Assembly (NCBI GenBank): GCA_030844895.1
Contig: CM061228.1
Location: forward strand, 32,364,626 to 32,428,625
Direction: 5' to 3'
Length of the DNA stretch: 64,000 bases
Source of the DNA: Ambrosia x helenae
Lineage: Eukaryota; Streptophyta; Magnoliopsida; Asterales; Asteraceae
Position numbers and translations under genes: made by a program. Under the pieces are notes generated by a model. That model did no database searches. It was given only the letters and a program-made list of their open reading frames with translations, and had not been told where the DNA came from. Positions 11,164 through 24,147 of this stretch are shown here, piece by piece. The first letter of the stretch is position 1. Every line of letters starts with the position of its first letter.

Positions 11164-11639
11164 TTCATCCCGAACATTTCCCGAAGTCAAAGAGAACGAA
11201 GCGATAAAAAGAAAATTTTTTCCCGGTCGTCACATCATCCCCCTATTGAAAGAAATCTCGCCCCGAGATTCACTCTCCGACAGTAATGAGTGTCGACCCA
11301 ACCCAAGTAACGTTTCCCAGAATGCAAACAAAAGGATAACAGCGAACGAAGAATGATAGAAACGGATACTCTATGTCGGGGAACCGCCCTCCCCAAAGTG
11401 GATGCAAGATAAGTGATTCCTCCTGATCATAGACCTACTGGAGACTACTGTGATCGGTATAAATGATACACCGGTACCGTCTAAGTAGCATCTCCAAAGG
11501 ACCCATATCAGACCCATGAATGCAAAATGATAACCATGTACAAGACCGAAAACACATGATGAATGCGAATGCTGAATGATGTGAATGAGGATAAAACCAA
11601 AGTACAATGAATACTAAGAATAGAAACTTATCAATGACA

Positions 11640-12356
11640 ATATCAGGGTCCTCCATGTCCTCCCTCGCACCGATAACATAAGCATGACCAGTTCGACCGC
11701 CACCCTCGCCTTGCTTCACCTTGGGACAGTCCCGCCTGAAGTGCCCAGTGTCGTCACAGTGATAACATCCCTGATTTCCCCTAGGTGCAGCAGTGGTAGT
11801 AGTAGCAGTAGTAGGGGCAACCACATGTTGCTGAGCCTGAAGATTCACCCTGCAGCTCTGGGCCTGATGCCCGTTCCTCTTACAACGGGTACAATAACTA
11901 CAATTTCCAACATGATGATATCCACAACGATCACACTTAGGCAGTCTACCAGTATACCCACCCTGCCTTTGCTTAGAAGATGCACCCGTAGCCTCAAATT
12001 TCCTCGGCTGCTGCTGCTGGGGCTGAACTGTACCCTTACCCGCGCTCTCCCATTTCCTCTTGTTGCCATCAGAGGTCTTCACCACAGTCCCCTTAGGAGG
12101 CAAAACACCCTCCTAAACCTTCTGTTTAGTTAGCCTATGAGCCAACCGAATGGTATCCCGAAGTGTAGTAGCATCATTCGCGGGTCACCAATCCGCGAAC
12201 CACAGGCACCAACCCACTAATGTAGAACTCAATAGCCTTATACTCAAGGGTCACAGAATCCGGGCACAAAAGTGCCAACTCATGATAACAAGTGGTATAC
12301 TCCTCGAACTCAGATCCCACCATCTGATGATTCCACAACTCATGCTCCAACCTCTT
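11640..12356 (-). pseudogene. Gypsy gag C-terminal half with zinc knuckles and start of protease
   Basis: Minus-strand reading continues the capsid frame after the solo LTR at 12357. First comes the end of capsid (LEHELWNHQMVGSEFEEYTT and ALLCPDSVTLEYKAIEFYI), then a basic linker. Next is a Cys-His cluster CDRCGYHHVGNCSYCTRCKRNGH and a classical CCHC zinc knuckle CYHCDDTGHFRRDC, then GHAYVIGAREDMEDPDIVI, the usual entry into protease. The frame then loses all similarity, so protease and everything after are deleted. A stop lies near 12116, between the capsid end and the basic linker. The zinc knuckles would bind element RNA during packaging. Confidence 0.82.
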
Positions 12357-12455
12357 TCTAACATCGCAAACTTTTTCCCCAAATTTTAAATATAAAAACC
12401 CCTCATTTTTGTACCTAAGTCTTTATTCTCCTAATTCACAACCTATATATATATG

Positions 12456-12510
<55 letters not shown>

Positions 12511-14941
12511 TATTATAGCTAAACTGAATTCAGCGATACCCTCTGGCCCACTCCCCATTTTCCTTTTGTTGCTTGAAGCCCAGGTGTCCGGCCCGCTAAA
12601 ACCCAGCCCACCCAGCCAAGCCCAACAACTTCAACCTATTTAACAAAAAAAAAGGGGGAGCCGCTCCACCCGGGTTTCGAACCCGAGACCTCCCACATAC
12701 ACACACGCGTCTATACCACCCGATCCACACACATCTCTTGTTTTACTTCCCACTCGTTTTAAATAAATACACTTCTTCCTGATTCCTTTTTTTTTTTCCT
12801 CCTTCGTCGTACAGCAGCAGATATGAACATAGTTTTTTTTTCAATTTTGACCATTCAATTCACGCGTCTAAATTTATATATGGATTGATAATGTGATTAC
12901 CGGCCTCATCCAACTTCAATCACACGCTAATTACCAATTATCATTGGCCAATTTGATCAATACGCGTGTATCATTGAATGTGGGTCAAAACTTACCAAAT
13001 CGAACACCCGGCCATTTCACTATAAATTGAGCCTCTGAATACGATTCCAACTCGCCATTATCTCTTTCTCAAACCCCAATTATTCTCAATTATTCTCTGT
13101 TCTTGGTTTAGATCGCGTGTTTGACTTGAACGTTGACTGTCCCATTTGTGCTCGATTTCACATTGTAAGTATGAATTTTTGGATGGGTTTTTATCTTCGA
13201 CATCAACACATCAATAACCCTAAGGTTAATCGGGTTATTGATGTGTGAATCGTCCAATTTAAATTGTTAGGGCTCGAAGTGAATTTTTGGGGAAGAACTC
13301 ATCATAACTGTTTAGTATTTATTTTTTTTATAAACCACACCAAACACAAACACTGGTATAGAGCAGATGGTTGTGTCTTGAACCCATCACACGAGCCACG
13401 CGGGTTCGACCCGTGGCAACAGCATTCTCTTTTTCTTTTTATTTTGTTTTTCAAAATCTATATATATATTACTTATAATTCATAAATTCATTTTAAGATA
13501 CTAAAACACTTTTATAAATTCTAAAAAAATTATTTTTAGCTAATCTGATGTAAAAGTTTAACTTAAAATTTTTAGTTTTCAAAAATTTATTTATTTAATA
13601 TATTTAATAATTAAATCAGTTTTACACTATTATATTTATAAAAATCCATTAAATTATCTAAACGATCTTATTAATTTCCACAAAAATTATTCTAAGTTTT
13701 TATAACATTAATCTTTTCAGAAATGGTTTTTATTTCTGAAAAATCATTTATTTAATAATTTTAATCAATTTTTGTTAGTTTTAATCATAATTAAATCATA
13801 ATAAATCCAATTTTTAATATTTTTGTACCAAAATTTTATACAAATTATTTCTGATCATTTAGAACAGAAATATAATTTTTAAACTAATAATTCTTTAATT
13901 TTAGTATTTTTAAATATTAAAGTTAAAGTTTGACAATTTGTAATAAATAGATTTTAAAAATCTATTCTAAGGAAAATAATTTTATAAAAATTATTTTTAT
14001 ACTTTAAACAACATTCTTGTGAACATATTAAATTTAAATTCCATAAAAAGATTTTTGGTTATTTATTTACTAAATTTCTCTCAATTGGCGAATATTTTTA
14101 ATATTAATCAAACGAGCAATTATCCCCAATTCGAAGCCCTAGAAACTTATACATTTGTAGACTTGATAGACTTAGACATATTTATTACCTCATTATAGGG
14201 TGATACTTGATACATTTGGGCAACACAATTATCCAAAATTTCTCAACAGATATAACATTTTACCAAGGTGAGTTTTACATAGCCCCTTTTATTTACCACC
14301 ATTTTTGGGGTGAAACATGTTATAACATCATCATTGCAATTCAATCATCAATGTGTCTATGTGTTTTCTATGTTGCATTATGTCTTGAGCATGATTAGAG
14401 TAAGCACCATTCTAGCATAATCATTAACTCCGTACAAGCCGACGGTATACATTGATAGATCTATTGGACTGACAATCCCACCCGGATACGTGCCTCCTAC
14501 AAAGGTAGCGTGGGTGTTTGTTATCGCATAACATATTCAAGTGGACCATGAGCGTATGGTATGTATCATATTATAACAGTCATCAGGGTTGATTATGCAC
14601 TCGATTTATTTCTAGTATGTTCTCACATATGGACTAGATTGACATGACACATGAATTGCACAACATTTTTACTCAATTATCAAAAACCTATGTAATTCTC
14701 ACCAACTTTTGTTGACCCAAAATATTTTCAACTTAACATGTTTCAGGTTCTATTTGCTTGAAGATTTGAATTGATGCTTGAAGATTTGTGTATAGTTTTA
14801 TTCAATTTGATGTACAAATTCTAGAACAATTGTATGTAACTTATTTAAATCATTTAATGAAATTTATTATTCACCATGTGCTACTGAACAATCATCAATA
14901 CGTGACATCCCGATGTTTCCGCCATCGGTTGGGGTGTTACA
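12357..14941 (-). mobile_element. Second solo LTR of the TGTAACACCCC family, inside gag
   Basis: Flanked by CTCTT (12352-12356 and 14942-14946). Joining the flanks across one copy of CTCTT continues the capsid reading from ...PRDEIK to the next helix, so this is a clean insertion into gag. The element is about 2.59 kb and collinear with the copy at 6184-8823, with the same microsatellite positions, tRNA-like modules and terminal blocks. Noncoding throughout. Confidence 0.9.
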
Positions 14942-15547
14942 CTCTTAATCTCATCCCTAGGGCAATACTCCCTCTTCAAACGAAACACAAACCCGGTCCA
15001 TGGCAACGCATGGGCCTCCAGTAAACCAATAGTCTGCACCGTCGAATTCCACCAAGTCAAGGCACGTCCCTCGAATGTCCCTGAAGCATACTTCACACGA
15101 TACTCCTCTGGGCAGTTACACATGGAGAAAGCGGACTCGACCTTCTCCAACCAACGAAGTAGTCCCACAGCTCCCTCAGTCCCACTGAAGTTATGGGGCT
15201 TACAGTCCTGAAACATCTTGTAAGTACAGTGGACTGGAGGAGGTGGAGGATGAAAAGCATTCCCTATTACAACAAGCAACACGGGTCAGAAAACGAACAC
15301 CACGCAACAAAAGCTAAGGAATGAGGGTAGGGGTAATTAAATTACCACCATGGCCCTGCTGGGCGGCCTGCTGTGCAGCAATAGCGGCTGCCACGTGCTC
15401 CTGAATCAGATTATTCAGCTGAGCCTGGGTCATGCTGATGTTACCACGACCTGCATTGCGTCCACCGCCATTCCGACCACCAACGCGACCACCAACGCAA
15501 CCACCGCGACGTCCTGCCATCTTCTGTCGAAGCCAAGGACAAGACAT
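14942..15547 (-). pseudogene. Gypsy gag N-terminal half
   Basis: A minus-strand ORF at 15314-15547 encodes a Gly/Arg-rich start (MAGRRGGCVGGRVGGRN, then NNLIQEHVAAAIAAQQAAQQ) and ends at a stop. The second part (from 15282) has the capsid core: YKMFQDCKPHNFSGTEGAVG, WLEKVESAF and GRALTWWNSTVQ, ending REYCPRDEIK at the solo LTR. These are standard Ty3/gypsy capsid landmarks. A frame break separates the two parts. Between 15548 and 16157 lies the untranslated leader. The protein would form the particle shell and, with the zinc knuckles at 11.7-12.0 kb, package RNA. Confidence 0.82.
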
Positions 15548-16156
15548 CAGATTTCAGAACAGACAACAAGAAATCATAAGTAACAAAGTTAAACCAGAGA
15601 ACTGGATTCCATCATGATTGTCGGATCAAACACAGAGTCCACCAAGATTTCCATGCATTTCAACTTATTATTTAGTGTGCACCCGAAATGATAAGTCGCT
15701 CTACATGGTCCCCGAGGCGTGCTCCTAGCTTGACTTTCAAACCACAAGGCACCCACGTCCTAGAATAGATAAGAACTCCTAGGTGATACAACACCCAAGA
15801 TGTAGAACAACAAGTACAAGTGTGCGATGATGTTTGCGAGCAAATGTGACCATTGGAGTATAGAAAGGGAGATGTCCTAATCTTGGACAAATCTCCGAAG
15901 GATGTCGAAGCCACTCCAATGTACGTCATCGCCGTGCAAGGATAGTAAGCCTCTTCGTCTTCAGTACGAAGATGAAGGATAGAATAGGAAATAAGAATAA
16001 TAGATAGATGATGTAAGCATAAATGATGATAATGAATGTAATACTAACACCCCGGCAATTCCCCACATGATATGACTTATATAAATGTGAACGTCTAGTG
16101 TGTGCGACTCGCCTATAGACTCGACTCACCATTCAGTCGTAGTTCACTATAACCAT

Positions 16157-16173
16157 TGGCTCTGATACCAATC
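16157..16173 (-). promoter_or_regulatory. Primer-binding site, initiator-Met tRNA type
   Basis: On the minus strand the 5' LTR ends TGTGACA and is followed by GATTGGTATCAGAGCCAAT. TGGTATCAGAGCC is complementary to the 3' end of plant initiator-methionine tRNA. It fixes the element orientation (5' LTR on the right). Confidence 0.85.
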
Positions 16174-19100
16174 TGTCACACCCTCAAATTCCACGTGTGG
16201 GGTTTTACCGCGAGGCGCGTGACAAACCAGGATCTAAGTCAACGGTCACAATAAACGACACTATATGATACGTAAAAATGACATAAGCAAACCATTAAGT
16301 TTTCATAAATGATCCATCGCTGCGGAAGCGTAAAACTTTATTACAACACGAAAGCAAAAGTATGAAAGTCTGAAAATGCTAAATAAGATGCATATGAATC
16401 CTAGACGCCGTCAGACTCCGTGCGCCTATGATATGCTGATACCTCAACGATCTGAGATAAACATGCTAAAAACGTCAGCAAATAATGCCGGTGAGTTCAC
16501 AGGTTTTATGTTAACCGTTTAAGTAATAAAAGCCATCATGTTATCACTATGTTAGAAATGATAGCGTTAGCTAGACGCATGAGTAATCTACTACGACCGG
16601 AAACCATTACAGTCAACGATATATGATTTTGCCCGAAACGATTATGCACTACCCTTCCACGGTAGCGTTATGACCGAGACAATATGCACCCGCCTGGCTC
16701 CCAGCCAACGGCTAGGGTCTGTCAGTCCCAATAGATCTATCCACATTTCCCCCGTTATGCTATCCAGCATATTCATGGTTTCCCGGGACTTTACGTATCG
16801 CATAGCACAAATGAATTTGACACTAGTATAACAAGATAATTTATGAAATATGTATAAAGCATGTGTCTCCCCCGAAATGTAAAAACGTAAAGTGGGGCCG
16901 TGAAACTCACCTGATACTGCTTTCCCTCTAAGATAAGTAAACCTGCTTAGTAGACGGCACCAAATACCGGTGACCTATCATGACGAGTGTATAAGGTGTT
17001 AGACTAACAACCCGTAGGTTGATTAGTCCCCAACAGTCCAGACCATAACCGTGTACATTTGAAATGATGTTTAAACGTTTAACCGACCATACTAGACAAG
17101 ACCCGACATCCCACGTGTTAGCCGAAAGCAAGATATCATGCAACATATGCAATTAAACACTTAGCATGCGCGAAAATTCCCTAAGTCTAGCATAACGCCC
17201 AATTAATGCACAAACGAGTCCGAACACGTGTTACTAAGTCATTAGACACGTCACGGGGTTCCAAACATGTTCCTAGTGTCAATTCGTGTTTCGGGATGTT
17301 AAAATATACATACAACAGCATTACACGCGATTAGGAATCAAACATGCAATTAGGAAAAGTCAACTGGTGATTAGGAGAGTCAAACTGGTGATTAGGATTG
17401 TATTTGCCAGTCATACTGGCGATTGGGCTCCCAATCGCCTATAGTTCATGCTATTGGGGGCCAATCGCCCTTAATACAAGCGATTGGAATCCCCTATTCG
17501 CCCCTACTGCACTGTGCCGCCGTTTTGCGCATTTAACCCTCCAAATCAGATCCGAAACATGTGGAAACACCCAATATCAAACCCAAAACATTAATCCAAC
17601 TATTTCAAGCAAAAACCCCCAATTTATCATCATCCTAACCGTCCCGAATGCAAGCGTTTTCCCAAAATAGCCTAACTAGCATGTAAACATCACATCAACA
17701 TGCAAAACTCACCCAAAATAGCAAATATCCAGATTTCATCCCATAACGACGTTGTCCAACATTATCCTACTGTTCTAGCATCATCCTAGAGTAAACCCTA
17801 ACCTTAAACAATCAACAAAACACAACATATCATCATCAATCCTTCGTAATCATTCAAACGGGTCAAAACGCCTAATATCAATATTACACATCTATGGACC
17901 TTCAAACTCCTAGGTTAACATCATATGAACTCATTTAGATCAGAAACATATTCTATCTATATTAATACAATTACACTTCTACAGTGACGAATTTCGATTG
18001 GTTGAAACTAATAGCAATACCACGTGGCCTTTTTATTTTTTTGTGCTTTTTGAACTGCTCACATTTGTTTGACTTTAAATGTCTAACTAACCTACGCAGT
18101 ATATATAATAATTGCATGCCTACCATTTTTGACTTTTGCATACTAACATTTGTTTGACTTTAAATTAAATGGCCATTGTCACCCATTTGTAACTCACTGC
18201 CGATATTTGAAAAATGTGGGCTCATATTTGGTGAACAATTAATGGGTAATTGTGGGCCTCAGGATTTTTGATGTATCGTAAAACACATCAATTCTTCTAT
18301 GTATTTTGAGTTATAATTGAATCTTTTGTATATAGTTTTTAGTAGTTTTAGGCGTGTATTCGTTTGTTTGTCTATTTTTATCGTTGTATAGTTTTTATTA
18401 GTTTTTAGTACTTATTTATTTATTTTATTATTTTATAGGTGTTCGTGGAGAATGAGCTCAAAACGAAAAAATTTTAATTGAGACACGAACACTTGAGAAC
18501 ATGTGTTCATGGACGTCGGAGCGTAAACGACAACAGCCGCGCCCGCGGCGAAGCGCGGGCCAACTAATACCTAGTTAATAATACAAGAACAACCATGTTT
18601 AAACGATAAAAATCCTATCTTGCATGAATACATCACATATAACAAACATAGAGGTTTGGGTTTGTTTAGACACTGATTTTAATGAGTTTTCAAAGACACA
18701 AATGTTTAGAAATTAGGTCTGGACCTTTAGGGATCAAAACACTATCATTACAAAGGTTTGGGATGAAGAACACACCTTGAAATTGTAAGATAATGAGATG
18801 TAAAGCTTGGAAATGTGATTTCTTGCTCAAAAACGTGTTGCAGGGGTTGGATAAGGTGTGGGGTGGCTTTGGGGTGTATTAGGGTTTCACAAATGATGTT
18901 TTAAAACATAAGGGTGGTATTTATAGGCGTTTTTAGTCGTCATATGCAGTTAAGGCGATTACACAGCAGCTATAGGCGATTACAATTCTAATCGCCTATA
19001 CTATTGGCGATTAGGATTCTTATCGCCTATACTATTGGTGATTAGGATTCTAATCACCTATACTATTGGCGATTACAATCCTAATTGCCTATACTATTGG

Positions 19101-19602
19101 TGATTACAATCCTAATTGCCTATGCTATGGTGATTACAATCCTAATTGCCTAATCACCCCTTATTTACATGCAATTACGCGTAATCACCTATAATGTCAT
19201 GAAATTACGCGTAATTACTATTTTAACACATATAAACACGTATTCACATACCGACAAGTCACATAATGATTACAAACATATAATGCACGATAAGTAACAC
19301 GTTTACGTCCGTTCACCAATTCCCGGGACTCGAGACTTGCGTGTGTGCGTTAAACCGGCGATTCCACGAATCACCGATCCTTGTACACATAGTTATGGAC
19401 CGACACCCAATGATCCCTCGGACCATTGTAACGACTCCCGATGATTCCCGAATCATCGACACGACTCAACTGACCCGGTCAAGTATGATATTAAGTAGTT
19501 GTTTTCAATGTTTTCGTTGAGGTAGACTCGTATGTATGTAAAGTATGAAACGTATGTATGTAAAGTATGAAAAGTATTAATCTGAATATGTCGGGTGTCA
19601 CA
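16174..19602 (-). repeat. Gypsy element 5' LTR (right), carrying a Helitron
   Basis: TGTCACACCC at 16174 to GTGTCACA at 19602; 2.81 kb after removing the 624-bp Helitron at 17951-18574. It is uninterrupted at the position where the left LTR has a solo LTR. The palindromic array lies at about 18953-19151. Confidence 0.9.
17951..18574 (+). mobile_element. Short Helitron (624 bp) with known empty site
   Basis: Starts TTCTATCTATATTAATAC and ends with the hairpin GCCCGC-GGCGAA-GCGCGGGC, spacer CAACTAATAC, CTAG, then T. The sister LTR reads GAAACATATTAATAATAC at 10104-10121 without it, so insertion was between A and T with no duplication, the Helitron rule. Its right half (about 18269-18530) resembles the start of the Athila-like LTR (TGTTCGTGGAGAATGAGCTC and GACACGAACACTTGAGAAC), so it has picked up LTR sequence. 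It encodes nothing. Confidence 0.92.
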
Positions 19603-19805
19603 GATATGTTCGGGTCTGTGATTCAATTCGGGTCGAGTCAAACATTAAATACAATAAATAAATATCAATGTTCTAAGCATTGTTTAACAAACAATTGAAC
19701 AAAGACATTTAACACATTAAAAATGAGACGAATGGTTGGTACCTGGATGAAGAATTACTGTTAAGCTGGTCGACCTTTAAGATTTTTGAATTCTTCAACT
19801 ATGGA

Positions 19806-20150
19806 TAGTGTTGCAAACGAGCCGAGCTAAGCCCGAGCTCGACCAGGCTTGAGCTCAAAAACTTATGAGAGTTCGAGCTCAGCTCGTTTACTATCTATTA
19901 GTTAATATTTTAAATAAAAATAATATAAATAATAGGCTCGGAACTCGATAAATAAAGTTCTGCTCGGGATCGTTTAGTAAACAAACTTAAATGAGGGGAT
20001 AAAATATTATTAAATATTAATAAGCCTAATCCTACACTAAGGCTTGACGAGCATGACGAGCTTCACATGCTAGGCTGAGCTCAACCTCGATAAGGCTTGG
20101 CTCGGCTCATTTCGAGCTTTTTAACGAGCCTAGCTCGAGTAGCTAAGAGA
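19806..20150. repeat. Degenerate MITE-like segment
   Basis: Rich in GAGCTCGAGC/GCTCGGCTCG words in both orientations, beginning GCAAACGAGCCGAGCTAAGC and ending near AACGAGCCTAGCTCGAGTAG. It looks like an old relative of the hAT-like element at 42707-43230, but I see no clean ends or target duplication. Confidence 0.35.
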
Positions 20151-20529
20151 TAACAACTACATCACTTGTTCATTGAATCTACTATCTCGCTCATGTAGTT
20201 GTTGGGCTTAGAACTTTAGGATTTGGGATTTACATTTACTTTGTTTTAGGTTAAAGTTTTGGTTTATATAACTATTTATTAAGGGGGGGGGGGGGGGGCT
20301 CCCCGCCCCTTGAATGCTACGCCCCTGTTTGAAGTCATTTTGGACATCATGTAAGAATTACCAAATCATTCAATATTGTTGGTGTAAAGATTACGGGTTA
20401 TGTAACAAGTTTCAGCCAAAACAGACCATTTTAGTACGGGTGAAAGTGGCGTGAGTCGAATTGTTGGTCCCATTTATAAGTAAATGGCTTGATATTGTCA
20501 CATTTGCTAAACATTTTGTAGTAGTTTAC
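20151..20529. other. Noncoding Helitron interior
   Basis: No coding signal seen. Contains a run of about 16 G at 20284-20299. Confidence 0.5.
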
Positions 20530-21312
20530 CTGTCTCATATATTCGAATGATGATATTCCATCAAAAGACACACTTAGTGCACCCTTATTCAACAGTAACT
20601 TGAGCTCTATACACTTTTTTGGCAAGTGCTTGTGAGCTGCATGCTTTTCGAAGACTAATTAAAAAAATTCAAAACTTGAAATTCAATAATTAGCGAAGCG
20701 AATTGACATACCGGAAAGTAGATCATGACAAGTAAGACAGTCCAATTGCAAATTTGATTAACACTTACATTATACAATATAACAATCGTAAACCAACTAA
20801 ACAACTGAAGCATTTCTTAATTATGTGTCTAAAAAACGAATGAAATAATAATAAAAAAAGTACCTCACTCATTAATTAAATATGCATCTTCAATCGGAGA
20901 AAACACACCTTTATTGTCTATCTTCAAACAAAAGACTTGAGATCCCTTGATATGGCTAAATGACTACTTGAGTTGTTTGAAAAGTATGACGTGAAGTTCA
21001 CGTATAAGGGAGGGATTTTAAATGTATGACAATGAATAGAGGTTAGGCCAGCTGAAGACTTTTAACAACCAAATCGAAGCAGGATGGTGGTGGGAGGTGC
21101 ATGGTGGTGGTTGTGACGTCAAATGGCTGCTAAATACCATATCTTCTTAGAAGTTGTTGCAAAATCATCAGTGCGATTGCACAAAATAGACCGATGATTT
21201 TCTTGGAACAAAATAAAATATAACGAAACAACAAATCCCAAAGCTTTACCTGTGTGACCTCATCTTCTTCTATGCCAATCACACTCTCTGTCGCCACACC
21301 ACCATTAATCAT
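20530..21312 (-). pseudogene. Unidentified captured gene fragment (spliced)
   Basis: At least three exon-like pieces on the minus strand with canonical borders. 21250-21312 is a possible first exon (21 codons, starts MINGG, ends VTQ then GTAAAG). One ending at 20713 reads DCLTCHDLLS before GTATGT. 20530-20654 reads FEKHAAHKHLPKKC and ends YMRQ before GTAAAC. The second and third pieces join in frame and give a CxxC...HxxxH arrangement that could bind zinc. I do not recognise the family. It lies in the same Helitron as the nest, so capture is inferred. Confidence 0.35.
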
Positions 21313-21816
21313 TGTAGCCCTCTCCGAACGTAACCAGAACCACCACCCTCCAACTTCAATTTTCGCTCATTTGATCTCTAATTCCATCATCACTACTACC
21401 TTCACCCTCCAATCGCATCGCCTCTATGAAGAGTGTGATGATGCAAGGTTTTATAAGGCTGAAGATTATAGATCTTGAGAGGATTAAAGGAGAGCACAAC
21501 AGTTTATTGAGGAGAAGTGGTTGAGTCAAGAGAGCAAATATAGTAAAAACAAAACTAATTTAATAAAAAAAGAAAAACTAATAGAAGTGTTTTAGATTTA
21601 TGTATTTAAAATATAGTATTGACCATGTGCGTTGTTGCTTTATTTGCTGGCTAGCTTGTTGTTGTCCATTTTTTTATGTATCGCTATAGTTAATTGTACA
21701 TTGCACATTTACTTACTTGTACATTTTAATTCATATATCGATAATAATTAAGACAAATATCGAAACGTCAAAAAGATAAGTATTAAAGTTTAATTAATTG
21801 TACATTACTCATTTAC

Positions 21817-21931
21817 CTTTTTTTTTAAGTTGAATTTCTTGTTCCTTGTGATACTTGAACTCAAGACCTCACACTTATTAGTGTATTAAAAGGCTTTGCC
21901 TTACCACTGGACCACCAACCCCAATGACCAC
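21817..21931 (-). mobile_element. tRNA-derived SINE
   Basis: Read on the minus strand: GGTGGTCCAGTGGTAAGGC (A box) and GAGGTCTTGAGTTCAAGTA (B box), then a short body and an A-rich tail (the T-run at about 21818-21827 on the plus strand). Flanked by an 11-bp duplication TACTCATTTAC at 21806-21816 and 21932-21942. It is about 115 bp, short but typical for a plant SINE. Confidence 0.8.
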
Positions 21932-22079
21932 TACTCATTTACGTAAGTCTTAAAGTAATACATTTTGCAATAAATGAAATAAACTACTTCAAAGTTATGA
22001 CGATTTCTTACGGCTTATTCTCATATTTAATGATAATAATAATAATTAAGCGTACGACTCGATTAACTGGAAATTCCTT

Positions 22080-24147
22080 TTCAAGATGTTACGCTTTATG
22101 ATGTTTCCGGACGTTTGGATTGATTGGATTAGGAATTGCCTTTCGTCTGGGAGAGGTTCAGTTTTAATTAATGGTTCCCCGTCGGGCGAATTTCCATATA
22201 AAAGAGGTTTGAGGCAGGGTGATCCGCTTTCCCCTTTTCTGTTTATTTTGGAAATGGAGGCAGTCAATATGTTTATGAAACGGGCGGTTAATCTGGGGTT
22301 GTTTCACGGGTCAAACTTCCGAATGACGGTCCCTTGGTGTCACATCTTTGTTACGCGGATGATGTGTTATTTACCGTGAATGGACGGAGCATAATGTTAG
22401 TAGCTTAAGCCGTTTTCTGAGATGTTTATATCTGGTTACGGGTCTTAAGATTAATTACAACGAATGTAAAATTTATGGTGTTCGCGTTCCCGAGTCAGAG
22501 ATTGAAGACATGGCCAAGATTATTAACTGCTCGGTGGGATCTATTCCTTTTATGCACCTTAGGATACCCATTGGAGCTAATATGAAACGCCAAGTATTCT
22601 GGCAGCCGGTTCTGGAAAAGTTTAGAAAGTGGTTGTCGTCTTGGAAGGCTCGGAGCTTATCATTCACCGGTAGGATTACCCTTGCAAAAGCTGTTCTTGG
22701 TAGTCTGCCTTCTTTTTATATGTCTCTTTTCATCGCTCCGAAGGCTGTGGTCAAGAAACTTGAGGGGTTGAGAAGAGATTTTGTTTGGGAAGGATCAGTG
22801 TTGGTCAAAAAATCCGTTGGGTGAAGTGGCATAAGATGACGATTCCGAAACAATGGGGGGGAGTGGGTATTGGGGGTATCATAGACTTTAATCTTGCTAT
22901 GTTGCTTAAGTGGTGGTGGAGAATAAAAGACGACCCGGAACAGCTTTGGGCTAAAGTGGTGGGAGCGATTCATTGTTCGAGGCTGAATAAGAAAATGTTT
23001 CCTTTGAAGTTGTCTATCCCGGGAGCGTGGAAAGATATCGCCTCCTTGGATGACGTCTTGGTGAAATATGGGGTTAATATCCAAGACAGGTTAAAAGTCG
23101 ATGTTGGAGATGGGAAAAGCATCTTGTTTTGGAAGGATGCTTGGGCTGCGTCCGAGCCGTTTTATCGCCTGTTTCCTGATCTGTTTAGAATAGCCAAAAA
23201 CAAAGATGGTAACATGTTCTCTCACTATTTGGGATCGGGTGATGAGAGGATGTGGAGATTGGAATGGGGCAGCGTGATATCAGACCTGGATGTGGTTCAA
23301 CAGCTGAATTCGCTGCAGAGTCGGTTACAACAAGTCAGGTTTGGCGATGGCAAAGATTCCTGGAGATGGGATAATAATGTGGGGGTCAAGTTTAGTGTTA
23401 AAGTTGTGAGGCTCGAGCTGGTTAAGGCTGAACTGGGTTCGGACTTTGGGGCTCCGTTTTCTGGAACGCGTGGGCGCCTCCGAAGTGTAATTTATTAACT
23501 TGGCGTGCGTCTATGGGTAAAGTTGCAGCAAAGGTCAGCCTTTCTTCACGGGGTGTGATCCTTCCCAATTTATTATGCGACCGATGCGGTACGTTGATGA
23601 AGACCCAGATCATGTGTTTGCCTCATGTTTGTTTGCTAGAAGTTTATGGTGGAACATCTTTGTTTGGGTGAGAATTCCGGTGCCTGCAAACTTCAATTCC
23701 CTACATGAGATTTTGGAGGTGTTTAGAGCTGCACATGGGTCAAAGATTTGGAAAATGTTAGTCTTAACTGTTGCTATGGCTACGATTTGGCGAATATGGC
23801 ACGCGAGAAACCGGAAGGTTTTTGATGGGGAATTCATTTAGGTCAAGAAATTGGTTGATTTCATCAAGGAAGACTCGTTTTTGTGGGTGTCCAATAGAGC
23901 CAACATCCCGTCCCCTAGTTGGGAGGATTCGGTCGATTTTAATGTGGTTAGCATCATGTAGTGTTGCGGGTCAGGCCTGTTTTTGTTTTTTTTGTTTCCT
24001 TTGGTGTATCTTTTCTCAGTTTCTTGCTGGGCTCTTTATATATATATATATATAAAGCGTTTTGCCGTTCAAAATAATAATAATAATAATAATAATAATA
24101 ATTATAATAATAATAATAATAATAATAATAGTAGTAGTAGTAGTAGT
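22080..24147 (+). pseudogene. 5'-truncated LINE (L1-type) reverse transcriptase remnant
   Basis: Starts inside RT. It shows GSPSGEFPYKRGLRQGDPLS and PFLFIL, then a frameshift around the YADD box near 22350. The thumb region follows (KARSLSFTGRITLAKAVLGS, MKWHKM-type KWHKMTIPKQWGGVGIGG), then the long C-terminal part with GDGKSILFWKDAW, and a zinc-binding RVT domain near 23580 (CDRCGT... then DPDHVFASC). It ends WRIWHARNRKVFDG. At least three frame breaks and stops make it dead. The 3' end is GTTTTGCCGTTCAAAA followed by an (AAT)n tail at 24072-24130. The apurinic endonuclease domain and the first half of RT are missing, as expected from incomplete reverse transcription. Confidence 0.88.

Larger units (their letters stand above)
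5670..19602 (-). mobile_element. Non-autonomous Ty3/gypsy element (gag only) with 2.8-kb LTRs
   Basis: Flanked by the 5-bp duplication GATAT (5665-5669 and 19603-19607). The LTRs are 5670-11141 and 16174-19602 and reduce to about 2.83 and 2.81 kb once the insertions are removed. The initiator-methionine tRNA primer site TTGGTATCAGAGCC is next to the right LTR, and a polypurine tract next to the left LTR. The internal region holds gag and the first residues of protease, then goes straight to the 3' LTR. RT, RNase H and integrase are deleted. The long LTRs and gag type would suit a Tekay/Del-like chromovirus relative, but without pol this cannot be settled. Confidence 0.9.

Noticed and set aside
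11684..12133. 149-residue plus-strand ORF
   Set aside because: Antisense shadow of the gypsy gag zinc-knuckle region.
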